Assembly (NCBI RefSeq): GCF_019904235.1 | Contig: NZ_CP063202.1 | Span: 2,418,001 to 2,482,000, forward strand | Source: Erythrobacter sp. SCSIO 43205 | GTDB taxonomy: Bacteria; Pseudomonadota; Alphaproteobacteria; Sphingomonadales; Sphingomonadaceae | Direction of reading: 5' to 3' | Length of the DNA stretch: 64,000 bases | In this document: positions 47,735-56,818 of the stretch, piece after piece | Numbering within the stretch: position 1 is the stretch's first letter | How the letters are laid out: every line of letters starts with the position of its first letter | The notes under the pieces: generated by a model | Seen by the model: only the letters and a program-made list of their open reading frames with translations | Told to the model about the DNA's origin: nothing | The model's database searches: none | Position numbers and translations under genes: made by a program

Positions 47735-48034
47735 ATGGAACGTCCGGCATGGGTCTATATCGTGGCAAGCCAGCGCAACGGTACGATCTATATCGGACAC
47801 TCCACAGACTTGGCGCAGCGCATCCATCAGCACCGCGAGGGACAGGTTCCCGGGTTTACCCGGAAGTATGAATGCAAACAGCTGGTTTGGTTTGAACGCT
47901 TCTCGAACGTGATCGAAGCGCGAGAGTTTGAGCAGCGGATGAAGAAATGGAACCGCGCCTGGAAATTAAAGCGGATCGAGGAGCGCAATCCGCAGTGGTT
48001 GGACTTGTATGAGGGGCTTGCAAGCCACGCTTGA
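47735..48034 (+). CDS. Small GIY-YIG nuclease-domain protein (cassette copy 2)
   Basis: A 99-residue GIY-YIG protein clearly paralogous to the gene at 46323: WVYIVASQRNGTIYIGHSTDLAQRIHQHREG carries both tyrosines and the arginine, and EFEQRMKKWNRAWKL the acidic residue and basic helix. The two share the block NGTIYIG and the C-terminal pattern WKLKRIEERNPQW. Here the ATG abuts a palindromic repeat whose GGAGGGG lies 4 bases upstream, so the repeat seems to supply the ribosome binding site. Role unknown; a repeat-associated mobile unit is the best guess. No transposase or integrase is seen. Confidence 0.88.
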   Translation: MERPAWVYIVASQRNGTIYIGHSTDLAQRIHQHREGQVPGFTRKYECKQLVWFERFSNVIEAREFEQRMKKWNRAWKLKRIEERNPQWLDLYEGLASHA

Positions 48035-48044
48035 ATACTTCGCA

Positions 48045-48074
48045 CTGGACCCCCGCTTTCGCGGGGGAGCGGCG
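48045..48074. repeat. Single palindromic repeat unit downstream of GIY-YIG gene 2
   Basis: CTGGACCCCCGCTTTCGCGG then GGGAGCGGCG, a hairpin unit of the same family as the right units at 46679 and 47698. It starts 10 bases after the GIY-YIG stop and ends 19 bases before the sucA ATG. Only one unit is seen here, so the pair is incomplete on this side. Confidence 0.8.
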
Positions 48075-48093
48075 CAAATCGGTAGGTAGTGAT

Positions 48094-50922
48094 ATGAACG
48101 AGCAGAGCAAAAACTTCATCCCCGAAATGACCGATCAGGAAGGCCCACAGCCGGGCCCATCCTGGGGTAATCCCAAATGGATGGCCGAAGTCGCCGATGC
48201 AGGCGCTGACCTCACCGGCGCTATGGACCCGACGCAGATGCGTCTGGAAGTCGAGAAGGCTGTCAAAACGGCTTCCAAAGCGGCGGGCAAGCCTACGGAC
48301 GAAGAGGCGCTGCGCTACGCCTCGGACCTGTCGAACAAGGCGATGACGCTGGTGCGGCTGTACCGTGTGCGCGGGCACCTTGCGGCAACGCTTGACCCGC
48401 TTGGCATCAGCCAGAAACAGGGCGATCCTGCTGATCTCACCCTCGCCTTCCACGAATTGGACGGCAAGGAAGATGAAGAGGTCTATGTCGGCGGCGTGCT
48501 GGGCATGGAGTGGACCACCGTTGGCGCGCTCTACAAGCGTCTTCGCGAAGTGTACTGCGGCAATGTCGGCCTTGAATATATGCACATCGCCGACACCGAG
48601 GAACGCCGTTTCCTTCAAGACAAGTTTGAAAGCCCCGGCGATACGATCGAGTTTACGCCAGAGGGCAAGAAAGCCATCCTCGCAGCCGTCCTTCGCGGCG
48701 AAGGCTATGAGGAATTTCTCGGCAAGAAATATGTCGGGACCAAGCGGTTCGGCCTTGATGGCGGCGAGTCCATGATCCCCGCGCTTGAGGCTGTTATCAA
48801 GCACGGCGGCTCTGCTGGTGTACGCGAAATCGTATACGGCATGGCGCACCGCGGGCGTTTGAACGTGCTCGCAAACGTGATGGCCAAGCCCTACAAAGTC
48901 ATCTTCCACGAATTTTCCGGCGGCACCGCCAATCCAGAAGATGTGGGTGGCTCGGGCGATGTGAAATATCACCTCGGCACCAGCACCGACCGCGAGTTCG
49001 ACGGCATCAGCGTGCATATGTCATTGACCCCCAACCCCTCACACCTTGAGACGGTGAACCCGGTGGTTTTGGGCAAGGTGCGCGCGCAGCAGGCGATCCG
49101 CGACGATCTTGAGAAAAAGGATCAGGTGCTTCCCGTCCTCATCCACGGGGATGCCGCCTTCGCGGGTCAGGGCGTTGTGTGGGAAAGCCTCAGCCTGTCA
49201 GGCGTCAATGGCTATGACACGGGCGGCTGCATCCACTTTATCATCAACAACCAGATCGGCTTTACCACTTCGCCAAAGTTTGCGCGCAATTCGCCTTACC
49301 CATCGGACGTGGCGAAAGGCGTGATGGCGCCGATCCTCCACGTCAACGGCGATGATCCCGAAGCGGTGACCTTCGCGTGCAAACTCGCGGTCGAATACCG
49401 CCAGACGTTCCACCGCGATGTGGTGATCGATATGTGGTGCTACCGCCGCTTTGGCCACAATGAGGGCGACGAACCCAAGTTCACCCAGCCGCTCATGTAC
49501 GACAAGATCCGCGCCCACCCCAAGGTGAGCCGCGTCTACGAAGAGCGCCTGATTGCCGAAGGCGTGATCGACGAAGGGCACCGCGAGGCGGTAGCAAAAG
49601 AATTCAGCGATCTTCTCGAAGAGGAATTTGAGGCAGCCAAGAGCTATTCTGCCAATCAGGCGGACTGGTTCGGCGGGCGCTGGGCAGGTCTTAACAAGCC
49701 AGCCGATGACGAAACCGCACGCCGGAACATCGAAACCGCGATTGAGCGCAAGACCTTCGATGCGCTTGGCCGCACGCTCACTGAAGTTCCTGAGAATGTG
49801 AATATTCACAAGACTTTGGGCCGCGTTCTCAAAGCCAAGTCTGAAATGTTCGAAAGCGGCGAAGGCTTCGATTGGGCGACGGCTGAGGCGCTCGCATTCG
49901 GTAGTCTCGTGATGGAAGGCTATGGCGTGCGCCTGTCGGGTCAGGACTCCGGTCGCGGCACCTTCTCACAGCGTCACGCGGTATGGGTCGATCAGAAAAC
50001 CGAAGACAAATACATACCTCTCACCACCCTGCCCCACGGCAAGTTTGAGGTCTATGACAGCACGCTGTCCGAATACGGCGTGCTCGGCTTTGAATACGGC
50101 TTTGCTATGGCAGACCCCAAATCGCTCGTCCTGTGGGAAGCGCAATTTGGTGACTTTGCCAATGGCGCGCAGATCATGATCGACCAGTATATCGCGGCGG
50201 GCGAGGCCAAGTGGCTGCGCGCCAACGGGCTCGTGATGCTGCTGCCCCATGGCTATGAAGGTCAGGGACCTGAGCACTCCTCGGCTCGCCTTGAACGCTT
50301 CCTGCAATTGTGCGCAAGCGACAACATTCAGGTGTGCAACATCACCACGCCTGCGAACTACTTCCACGTGCTGCGTCGTCAAATGCTGCGGCCTTTCCGT
50401 AAGCCTCTGGTGATCATGACGCCAAAATCGCTTTTGCGTCACCCGATGGCAAAGTCACCGCGCGAGGAGTTCCTCGGCGATTGGCAGTTCAAACGGATCA
50501 AGTCGGACCCTGCGATGGCGCCGGACAGCCCTGCGGATGAAAAGATCACCCGCGTTGTCCTGTGTTCGGGCAAGGTCGCCTATGACCTCATCGAAAAGCG
50601 CGACGCGGAAGGGATTGACGACATCTCCATCCTGCGCATCGAACAGCTTTACCCCTTCCCCGGTGAGCCACTGGGCCTGCGCCTGAGCCGTATGAAGAAC
50701 CTGAAAGAGGTCATCTGGTGCCAGGAAGAGCCCAAGAACAACGGCGCGTGGTTCTTTGTCGAAAACCAGATCGAAAAAGCGCTTGAGCTGGGCGGGCATT
50801 TTGGGATGCGTCCCTTTTATGTCGGGCGCGAGGCTTCGGCCTCGCCGGCGACGGGTCTTGCCAAACGTCACGCTGAGCAACAGGCCCGCCTCGTTGCCGA
50901 AGCGCTTGGTCTTGCTGAATAG
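48094..50922 (+). CDS. sucA: 2-oxoglutarate dehydrogenase E1 component
   Basis: E1 decarboxylates 2-oxoglutarate with thiamine diphosphate and transfers the succinyl group to the lipoyl arm of E2. The 942-residue protein has the expected order: an N-terminal segment, the ThDP-binding half (MAHRGRLNVLANVM, HGDAAFAGQGVVWE, IINNQIGFTTSP, CYRRFGHNEGDEP), and the C-terminal transketolase-like half (GQDSGRGTFSQRHA, HGYEGQGPEHSSARLERFL). Start at 48094 (MNEQSKNF) is chosen over the frame from 48031, whose first 21 residues are a translation of the palindromic repeat. sucB starts 33 bases on. Confidence 0.98.
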   Translation: MNEQSKNFIPEMTDQEGPQPGPSWGNPKWMAEVADAGADLTGAMDPTQMRLEVEKAVKTASKAAGKPTDEEALRYASDLSNKAMTLVRLYRVRGHLAATLDPLGISQKQGDPADLTLAFHELDGKEDEEVYVGGVLGMEWTTVGALYKRLREVYCGNVGLEYMHIADTEERRFLQDKFESPGDTIEFTPEGKKAILAAVLRGEGYEEFLGKKYVGTKRFGLDGGESMIPALEAVIKHGGSAGVREIVYGMAHRGRLNVLANVMAKPYKVIFHEFSGGTANPEDVGGSGDVKYHLGTSTDREFDGISVHMSLTPNPSHLETVNPVVLGKVRAQQAIRDDLEKKDQVLPVLIHGDAAFAGQGVVWESLSLSGVNGYDTGGCIHFIINNQIGFTTSPKFARNSPYPSDVAKGVMAPILHVNGDDPEAVTFACKLAVEYRQTFHRDVVIDMWCYRRFGHNEGDEPKFTQPLMYDKIRAHPKVSRVYEERLIAEGVIDEGHREAVAKEFSDLLEEEFEAAKSYSANQADWFGGRWAGLNKPADDETARRNIETAIERKTFDALGRTLTEVPENVNIHKTLGRVLKAKSEMFESGEGFDWATAEALAFGSLVMEGYGVRLSGQDSGRGTFSQRHAVWVDQKTEDKYIPLTTLPHGKFEVYDSTLSEYGVLGFEYGFAMADPKSLVLWEAQFGDFANGAQIMIDQYIAAGEAKWLRANGLVMLLPHGYEGQGPEHSSARLERFLQLCASDNIQVCNITTPANYFHVLRRQMLRPFRKPLVIMTPKSLLRHPMAKSPREEFLGDWQFKRIKSDPAMAPDSPADEKITRVVLCSGKVAYDLIEKRDAEGIDDISILRIEQLYPFPGEPLGLRLSRMKNLKEVIWCQEEPKNNGAWFFVENQIEKALELGGHFGMRPFYVGREASASPATGLAKRHAEQQARLVAEALGLAE

Positions 50923-50955
50923 TTTTACGCCAATTCAAATTTAGGATTACTCGAA

Positions 50956-52179
50956 ATGGCTACAGAAATCACAGTTCCGGTCCTTGGTGAATCGGTCACC
51001 GAAGGTTCCATCGGCGAATGGCTGAAACAGCCGGGCGATGCGGTTGCAGTCGATGAACCGATCTGCTCGCTTGAAACCGATAAGGTTGCCGTGGACGTGC
51101 CCTCCCCCGTTGCTGGCATCTTGAGCGAACACCGCGCGAGCGAAGGCGATACCGTCGAAGTGGGCGCAGTCATCGCTCTGGTCGAAGAAGGTGAAGGCGC
51201 TCCGGCGTCAAAGCCTGCTGCGGCCAAGGAAGACTCACCTGCTCCGGCGGCATCTTCGGCAAGCGCAGAGGGTTCCTCGGACGCATCGCAGACATTGTCT
51301 CCGGCGGTGCGCCGCGCGGTTCTTGAACACGGCGTTGACCCATCGACGATCAAGGGCACGGGCAAAGGCGGTCGCATCACCAAGGAAGACGTGCTCGAAG
51401 CAGCGAAGAACAAGGATAAAGCGCCTGCTGCGACGTCGGCTCCTTCGCCTGCTCCAGCACCAGCCGCCGCATCGGGCGAACGCCGCGAAGAGCGCGTCAA
51501 AATGACCCGTATGCGCCAGACCATCGCCAAGCGTTTGAAAGGCGCTCAGGAAGAGGCAGCGCTTCTGACCACATTCAACGATGTGGACATGAGCGCGGTT
51601 ATCGAGGCGCGCACCAAGTACAAAGACCTCTTCGCCAAAAAACACGACATTCGCCTCGGCTTTATGGGCTTTTTCGCGAAAGCTGCGTGTCTGGCGCTCA
51701 AAGACGTGCCAGCGGTCAACGCCTACATTGAGGGCGATGAGATCGTCTATCATGACTATGTCGATATCTCGGTCGCTGTGTCTGCGCCCAACGGCCTTGT
51801 GGTACCCGTGATCCGCGACTGTCAGGACAAAGGCTTTACCCGGATCGAGAAAGACATCGCCGACTTCGGCAAGCGCGCCAAGGAAGGCACGCTCACCATG
51901 GCCGATATGACGGGCGGTACGTTCACCATCTCGAATGGCGGTGTGTTCGGCTCGCTGATGAGCACCCCGATCATCAACCCACCACAGTCCGCTGTGCTGG
52001 GCCTCCACCGCATCGAAGATCGCCCTGTTGCGATCAACGGTCAGGTCGAAATCCGCCCGATGATGTACATCGCGCTTAGCTACGACCACCGTCTGATCGA
52101 TGGCCGCGAAGCTGTGACGGCGCTTAAGATCATCAAGGAAGCGATCGAAGATCCAACCCGGATGCTGATTGACCTTTGA
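50956..52179 (+). CDS. sucB: Dihydrolipoyllysine-residue succinyltransferase (E2)
   Basis: E2 is the core of the 2-oxoglutarate dehydrogenase complex. The N-terminal lipoyl domain has the modified lysine K43 in [12 protein letters not shown] linker rich in Ala/Pro/Ser follows, then the E1/E3-binding domain ([22 protein letters not shown]), a second linker, and the catalytic domain with [13 protein letters not shown] and the active-site histidine in [13 protein letters not shown]. The 407 residues are typical for a one-lipoyl E2. It follows sucA by 33 bases and is surely in the same operon; a palindromic repeat pair lies just after its stop. Confidence 0.98.
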   Translation: MATEITVPVLGESVTEGSIGEWLKQPGDAVAVDEPICSLETDKVAVDVPSPVAGILSEHRASEGDTVEVGAVIALVEEGEGAPASKPAAAKEDSPAPAASSASAEGSSDASQTLSPAVRRAVLEHGVDPSTIKGTGKGGRITKEDVLEAAKNKDKAPAATSAPSPAPAPAAASGERREERVKMTRMRQTIAKRLKGAQEEAALLTTFNDVDMSAVIEARTKYKDLFAKKHDIRLGFMGFFAKAACLALKDVPAVNAYIEGDEIVYHDYVDISVAVSAPNGLVVPVIRDCQDKGFTRIEKDIADFGKRAKEGTLTMADMTGGTFTISNGGVFGSLMSTPIINPPQSAVLGLHRIEDRPVAINGQVEIRPMMYIALSYDHRLIDGREAVTALKIIKEAIEDPTRMLIDL

Positions 52180-52197
52180 TGGCTTCCCTTTCGTGAT

Positions 52198-52258
52198 CTC
52201 CTGCGACAGCAGGAGCCTATTTCCAGCCATAGGAGCTGGACTCCTGCGTTCGCAGGAG
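52198..52258. repeat. Palindromic repeat pair after sucB
   Basis: CTCCTGCGACAGCAGGAG at 52198-52215 and CTGGACTCCTGCGTTCGCAG (then GAG) at 52236-52258 form two hairpins. They resemble the cassette-flanking units in layout (CTGGA then a hairpin) but have an AGGAG/CTCCT core in place of CCGGG. The first could also end transcription after sucB. No T run is seen. Confidence 0.75.
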
Positions 52259-52266
52259 AGCACGTG

Positions 52267-53016
52267 ATGACGGCTCAAACATCCTTCGACGAGCGCCGCT
52301 ATGCCGCCTCCGTCACCCAGACCCTGCCCCAATTCTGGGCGCGGTTTGGGGGGATGCCGGATGTGGCAGGCAAGCATATCCTCGACTTTGGCTGTGCGCG
52401 CGGCGGCATGGTCCACATTCTGCTCGAAGCGGGAGCGGCAAGCGCTTGCGGGATCGACATCAACCCCGACTACATTGCCTATGCGCGAGAGAAACACGCC
52501 AATTGGGGCGACCGCGCGCGGTTCATCTGCGGCGATATTCGCGAGCAATCGCTTGAACCTGCCGACATCATCACCTCGTGCAATGTGATGGAGCACGTCA
52601 TGGCCCTGCCCGAGACGCTTCGCGCGCTGGTCAATTCGTGCAGGCCGGGCGGTGAGCTTTTCATCGGGTTCTCGCCCTTGTGGCATTCTCCCTATGGGCA
52701 CCACCGACTGATGAACACGCGCGTGCCCTGGGCGCATCTGCCGCGCAAAAACCGCGCTTTTCTTGACCGCCTTGTCGACGAGGACGGCAGCTCACCGGAG
52801 ACGATCCAGGAGCTCGGCTTCAACGGGGCAACACCGGCTGACTTCCGTATCGCTCTCAAAGGCCTGCCCGTCGAAATCATCTCCGCTCGGCGCAACGTCG
52901 CCACGCACCCGCTCAAACAGATCGCGATGAAGGCGATGCTCATCCCTTCGGTGTTTCCCGCATTGGAAAAATACGTCACAATCGGCATTTACTGGCACTT
53001 GAGGCGCACAAAATGA
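52267..53016 (+). CDS. SAM-dependent methyltransferase
   Basis: The 249-residue protein shows the class I methyltransferase motifs ILDFGCARGGMVHILLEAG and IDINPDYIAYAREKH, a motif IV-like NVMEHVMALPETL, and the sugar/lipid-methyltransferase-like segment RPGGELFIGFSPLWHSPYGHHR. The ATG at 52267 is one codon inside a GTG-started frame. The substrate is unknown. It sits between sucB and lpdA of the 2-oxoglutarate dehydrogenase cluster, with repeats on one side and about 100 bases on the other. Whether it shares the transcript cannot be told. Confidence 0.82.
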   Translation: MTAQTSFDERRYAASVTQTLPQFWARFGGMPDVAGKHILDFGCARGGMVHILLEAGAASACGIDINPDYIAYAREKHANWGDRARFICGDIREQSLEPADIITSCNVMEHVMALPETLRALVNSCRPGGELFIGFSPLWHSPYGHHRLMNTRVPWAHLPRKNRAFLDRLVDEDGSSPETIQELGFNGATPADFRIALKGLPVEIISARRNVATHPLKQIAMKAMLIPSVFPALEKYVTIGIYWHLRRTK

Positions 53017-53116
53017 CAACTTCCTCGCCAAAAGTAGCAATGGCACTTTTGCTTCCAAGCTCCTAAATACCCATCAGATTCAAATTCACGCCATCAAAAC
53101 GGGATCAGGACGAACC

Positions 53117-54535
53117 ATGGCTGACACTTCATACGATTACGATTGCCTTGTTATTGGCGCGGGCCCTGGCGGCTATGTCGCTGCTATCCGCGCGGCGCAA
53201 TTGGGCCTTAAGACGGCCTGTGTGGAAAGCCGCGAGACGCTGGGCGGCACCTGCCTCAACGTGGGCTGTATCCCGTCAAAGGCGCTGCTCCACGCAAGCG
53301 AACTCTTTGAAGAGGCCGAGGGCGGTCACTTTGCGACCTGGGGCATCGAAGCAAAGGCAAGCTTCGACCTTTCGAAAATGATGGCCGAAAAAGGCAAGGC
53401 CGTTGGTGAACTGACCGGCGGTATCGAATTCCTGTTCAAGAAGAACAAAGTCACCTGGCTCAAGGGCCACGGCGCCTTTGTCGATGCGCACACAGTCAAG
53501 GTCGGGGACGAGACCGTCACCGCGAAAGACATCGTGATCGCGACCGGCTCTTCGGTCACCCCGCTCCCCGGTGTCGAAGTCGACAACGCAGGCGGTCGCA
53601 TCGTTGATTCCACCGGCGCGCTTGAATTGTCCGAAGTGCCAGAGCACCTCGTTGTCATCGGCGGCGGCGTGATTGGCTTGGAGCTGGGCAGCGTCTGGCG
53701 CCGTCTTGGCGCGAAGGTCACTGTGGTTGAGTTCTTGCCCCAAATCCTGCCCGGCATGGATGAAGAAGTGCGCAAGGAAGCGAACAAGATCTTTAAGAAA
53801 CAGGGCCTCAACTGGATGCTCGGCCACAAGGTCACTGGCGCTGAGGTCAAGGGCAAGAAAGTTACCCTCACCATCGAGAAAGCCGAAGGCGGCGATGAAC
53901 AGACTGTCGAAGCAAGCCACGTGCTCGTCTCCATCGGTCGGCGTCCCAACACCGATGGATTGGCGCTCGAAAACGCCGGGCTCGAAGTCAACAATCGCGG
54001 CCAGATTGAAATCGATCACGATTTCAGCACCAGCGTTGATGGCATCTGGGCCATCGGCGATGTGGTCCCCGGCCCGATGCTTGCTCACAAGGCCGAGGAT
54101 GAAGGCGTTGCGGTTGCTGAAAACATCGCTGGCGAAACGGGCATTGTGAACCACGATGTGATCCCGAACGTCGTTTACACCACGCCGGAAATCGCAGGCG
54201 TTGGCCTCACCACCGAGCAAGCCATCGAGAAAGCGGGCGGCGACAAGTCGAAGGTCAAGGTCGGCAAATTCCCAATGATGGCCAACAGCCGCGCTAAGGC
54301 AAACCGCGACACCGACGGCTTTGTGAAGGTCATCGCGGATGCTGAAACCGACCGCGTTCTGGGCGTGTGGATGATCAACACGCTCGCTGGCACCATGATC
54401 GCGCAGGCCGCGCAGGCTATGGAATTTGGCGCAACGTCGGAGGACATCGCCTACACCTGCCACGCGCACCCCACCCACGCCGAGGCGTTTAAAGAGGCCG
54501 CGATGGCGGTTCAGGGTTCGCCCATCCATATGTGA
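53117..54535 (+). CDS. lpdA: Dihydrolipoyl dehydrogenase (E3)
   Basis: E3 reoxidises the dihydrolipoyl arm of E2 and passes electrons to NAD+. The FAD-binding GAGPGGYVAAIRAAQLG, the redox disulfide C46/C51 in GGTCLNVGCIPSK, the NAD-binding IGGGVIGLELGSVW, ATGSSVTPLPG and the C-terminal dimer-interface histidine-glutamate pair in HAHPTHAEAFKEA are all there. The 472-residue length is standard. AGGA lies before the ATG. It ends the TCA cluster and its stop overlaps the ATG of the SEDS-like gene by one base (TGATG). Confidence 0.98.
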   Translation: MADTSYDYDCLVIGAGPGGYVAAIRAAQLGLKTACVESRETLGGTCLNVGCIPSKALLHASELFEEAEGGHFATWGIEAKASFDLSKMMAEKGKAVGELTGGIEFLFKKNKVTWLKGHGAFVDAHTVKVGDETVTAKDIVIATGSSVTPLPGVEVDNAGGRIVDSTGALELSEVPEHLVVIGGGVIGLELGSVWRRLGAKVTVVEFLPQILPGMDEEVRKEANKIFKKQGLNWMLGHKVTGAEVKGKKVTLTIEKAEGGDEQTVEASHVLVSIGRRPNTDGLALENAGLEVNNRGQIEIDHDFSTSVDGIWAIGDVVPGPMLAHKAEDEGVAVAENIAGETGIVNHDVIPNVVYTTPEIAGVGLTTEQAIEKAGGDKSKVKVGKFPMMANSRAKANRDTDGFVKVIADAETDRVLGVWMINTLAGTMIAQAAQAMEFGATSEDIAYTCHAHPTHAEAFKEAAMAVQGSPIHM

Positions 54536-55395
54536 TGGCGGGCATAGGGGCGAGCTTTGGCGGGGCCTCGTGGCTAAGGCTGCGCGTCGCCGCATTGCTC
54601 GCCCTTTGCGTGCCCACCCTATCGGGACTTGTATTCCTCGCGTGGTTCGAAGCACCGCATAGCTATTTCATCGTGAACGGGGCAGCGCTTGCAACAGGGC
54701 TGGCCGCGATCGCTTTTTTCTCAATGCCCGATGCACTCTACCCACGCCGCGCGCTCGTATGCGCGGGGCTGGCACTGCTCGCTGCGCCCATGGTTCTGGG
54801 GCCTGAGATCAACGGGGTCCAGCGCTGGATCAGCCTTGGCGGAATTTCGCTCCATACCGGCTCGCTCACTATCCCGCTGATCGTGTGCCTTGCCGCGCGT
54901 GATCGCCCCTTGGCCGCGCCCATCCTACTTGCAGCCGTGTTCCTGTGTTTGCTTCAACCCGATGCAGCCTGCGCCTTCGCACTCATGCTGGCAAGCGTAG
55001 GGCTCTACTTTGCATGGCTCGATTGGAGGCTGGGAGTGACGGCAATGGCCGGATTTGCCGCAGCGCTCTTAGCGAGCGTGAGGGGCAATCTGGCACCGCA
55101 AGCTTTCGTCGAAGGCATATTCGGCGACCTCATTTTCGTTGCCCCATGGTTTGCTCTTTGGCTGGGATTGAGCCTTGTGATCGCCTTTTTCCTCATCCTT
55201 AAAGCGCTCCCCCGGCCCGCAGCGGAGCGCTTTGCATTGGCAGGGGCGCTGGCCGGGTTTTCTCTTACGGCTCTTATGGCAAGCTACCCTCTTGTGCTGA
55301 TCGGATACGGCGCAGCGCCGATCCTTGGGTTTGCTCTTGCGCTTGGGGCGCGAACACGAACGTCGCCCAAAGACCACTTTTTTGAAGGGCAATGA
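54535..55395 (+). CDS. Membrane protein, reduced FtsW/RodA (SEDS)-like
   Basis: A 286-residue multipass protein (about eight or nine hydrophobic segments). The stretch GPEINGVQRWISLGGIS followed by LHTGSLTIPLIVCLA recalls the RodA/FtsW signature of the type G-A-Q-R-W-I-x-L-G-G followed by QPSEL. A conserved aspartate that is essential in SEDS polymerases may correspond to D198 in FGDLIFVAPW, which resembles HTDFIFAV of RodA. The protein is shorter than true SEDS proteins (about 370-400 residues) and the similarity is partial, so activity is only a hypothesis. The ATG overlaps the lpdA stop (TGATG); the amidase gene starts 40 bases after its end. Confidence 0.55.
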   Translation: MAGIGASFGGASWLRLRVAALLALCVPTLSGLVFLAWFEAPHSYFIVNGAALATGLAAIAFFSMPDALYPRRALVCAGLALLAAPMVLGPEINGVQRWISLGGISLHTGSLTIPLIVCLAARDRPLAAPILLAAVFLCLLQPDAACAFALMLASVGLYFAWLDWRLGVTAMAGFAAALLASVRGNLAPQAFVEGIFGDLIFVAPWFALWLGLSLVIAFFLILKALPRPAAERFALAGALAGFSLTALMASYPLVLIGYGAAPILGFALALGARTRTSPKDHFFEGQ

Positions 55396-55435
55396 TGGGT
55401 TAGACCTTCTGATAAAAAGAGGGAGAGACAACACA

Positions 55436-56794
55436 TTGGCCTATCCAAAACTGACCGATAAGCCCGGCGCTTTGCAAACAGCAGCGGCCATTCGCAGCGG
55501 GACGATGTCTGTGGCTGAGGCCGTGGATGCGGCCATCACGCGTATTGAGCATCTGGATGCAGAGGTGGACGCGCTTGCTGTGCCGGACTTTGAACGCGCG
55601 GCTGCGACGGCCAAGGCAATGGATGCAGCAGGTCCACAAGGGGACCAACCGCTTTTCGGCGTGCCTATGACGGTCAAGGAAAGCTTCGATGTGGCGGGCC
55701 TACAGAGCTGCTGGGGCCACAAGGCCCACACCGACTACATCGCGCGCAGCGATAGCGAGCTTGTGCGGCGATTAAAGGCGGCGGGAGCGGTTATCCTTGG
55801 CAAGACCAATGTGCCGGTTGATTTGACCGATTGGCAAAGCTTCAACCCGGTCTATGGCCGCACCAATAATCCGCACAACACCGAGCGTTCACCCGGCGGA
55901 TCGTCAGGCGGGAGTGCGGCGGCGGTGGCGAGCGGCATGGTGCCAGCTGAGTTTGGCACAGACATTGGCGGATCGGTCCGTGTGCCAGCGCATTTTTGCG
56001 GAGTGTGGGCGCACAAACCAACATGGGGCCTCGTCTCAAAACGGGGGCACGACCACCCCCAAATGGCCAAGCAAGATGGCTTTATCGCAGCGCATGACGG
56101 CATACTTTCGGTCGCAGGGCCTTTCGCGCGCAATCCGCAAGATTTGACCGTGATGATGGAAGTCGCGTCAAGTTACACTCTGTCGCGCCATGCAAAGCCT
56201 CTCAGACAATGTCGCATCCTTGCCGTGACGCAATATCCCGGCGCGCCCGTGGACCAAAGCGTGGCTGAGCCAATCGAGGCCGCGATTGAGGCGCTTACAA
56301 AGGCGGGCGTTACAGTTGAACGGACAAGCGATCTTCTGCCCGATCTCGCCAAACAACAAGCCGATTATATGATGATGCTCAACGTCGCAATGGCGAGAGG
56401 CGCACCGTCAGCTAGCGGCAGGCGGGCAAGTGCAACCGACTGGTTCGACCTGCTTGATGCGCAAAGCTCCAATCAGGCGCAGTGGGCCGCGCTGTTCGAG
56501 ACATATGATTTTGTCCTTGCGCCCCCTGCCCCGGTGCTCGCCGTTGAGCACAGCGACAAACGCGCGTTTGACCAGCCGATGCGCATCAATGGCAAAGAGG
56601 TGCCTGGGGCAGCGGGCCTTGCATGGGCGGGGATCGCGACTTTCCCCCACCTGCCCTCAACCGTGCTGCCCATCGGTTCGGGAACCTATGAAGGCGCGCA
56701 GCTTCCGTGCGGGATGCAGGTCATGGGCCCCCTGATGAGCGATCTGGATTGCATCCATGCCGCGCAGGAGATCGGGAATATCTTGCACGGCTAA
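55436..56794 (+). CDS. Amidase (amidase signature family)
   Basis: An amidase-signature enzyme that hydrolyses amide bonds in small molecules. The Ser-cisSer-Lys triad motifs are visible: the lysine in GVPMTVKESF, the cis-serine in PGGSSGGSAAAVASG and the nucleophile serine in GTDIGGSVRVPA. The C-terminal part has the family's GLAWAGIATFPHLPSTVLPIG segment. I use the TTG at 55436 as the start, because AGGGAGAG lies 8 bases upstream and the 452-residue product starts like the family; the longer frame from 55325 overlaps the preceding gene. Substrate cannot be deduced. Confidence 0.9.
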   Translation: MAYPKLTDKPGALQTAAAIRSGTMSVAEAVDAAITRIEHLDAEVDALAVPDFERAAATAKAMDAAGPQGDQPLFGVPMTVKESFDVAGLQSCWGHKAHTDYIARSDSELVRRLKAAGAVILGKTNVPVDLTDWQSFNPVYGRTNNPHNTERSPGGSSGGSAAAVASGMVPAEFGTDIGGSVRVPAHFCGVWAHKPTWGLVSKRGHDHPQMAKQDGFIAAHDGILSVAGPFARNPQDLTVMMEVASSYTLSRHAKPLRQCRILAVTQYPGAPVDQSVAEPIEAAIEALTKAGVTVERTSDLLPDLAKQQADYMMMLNVAMARGAPSASGRRASATDWFDLLDAQSSNQAQWAALFETYDFVLAPPAPVLAVEHSDKRAFDQPMRINGKEVPGAAGLAWAGIATFPHLPSTVLPIGSGTYEGAQLPCGMQVMGPLMSDLDCIHAAQEIGNILHG

Positions 56795-56818
56795 CAAAGC
56801 TTCGCCAAGGGGCGCCGT

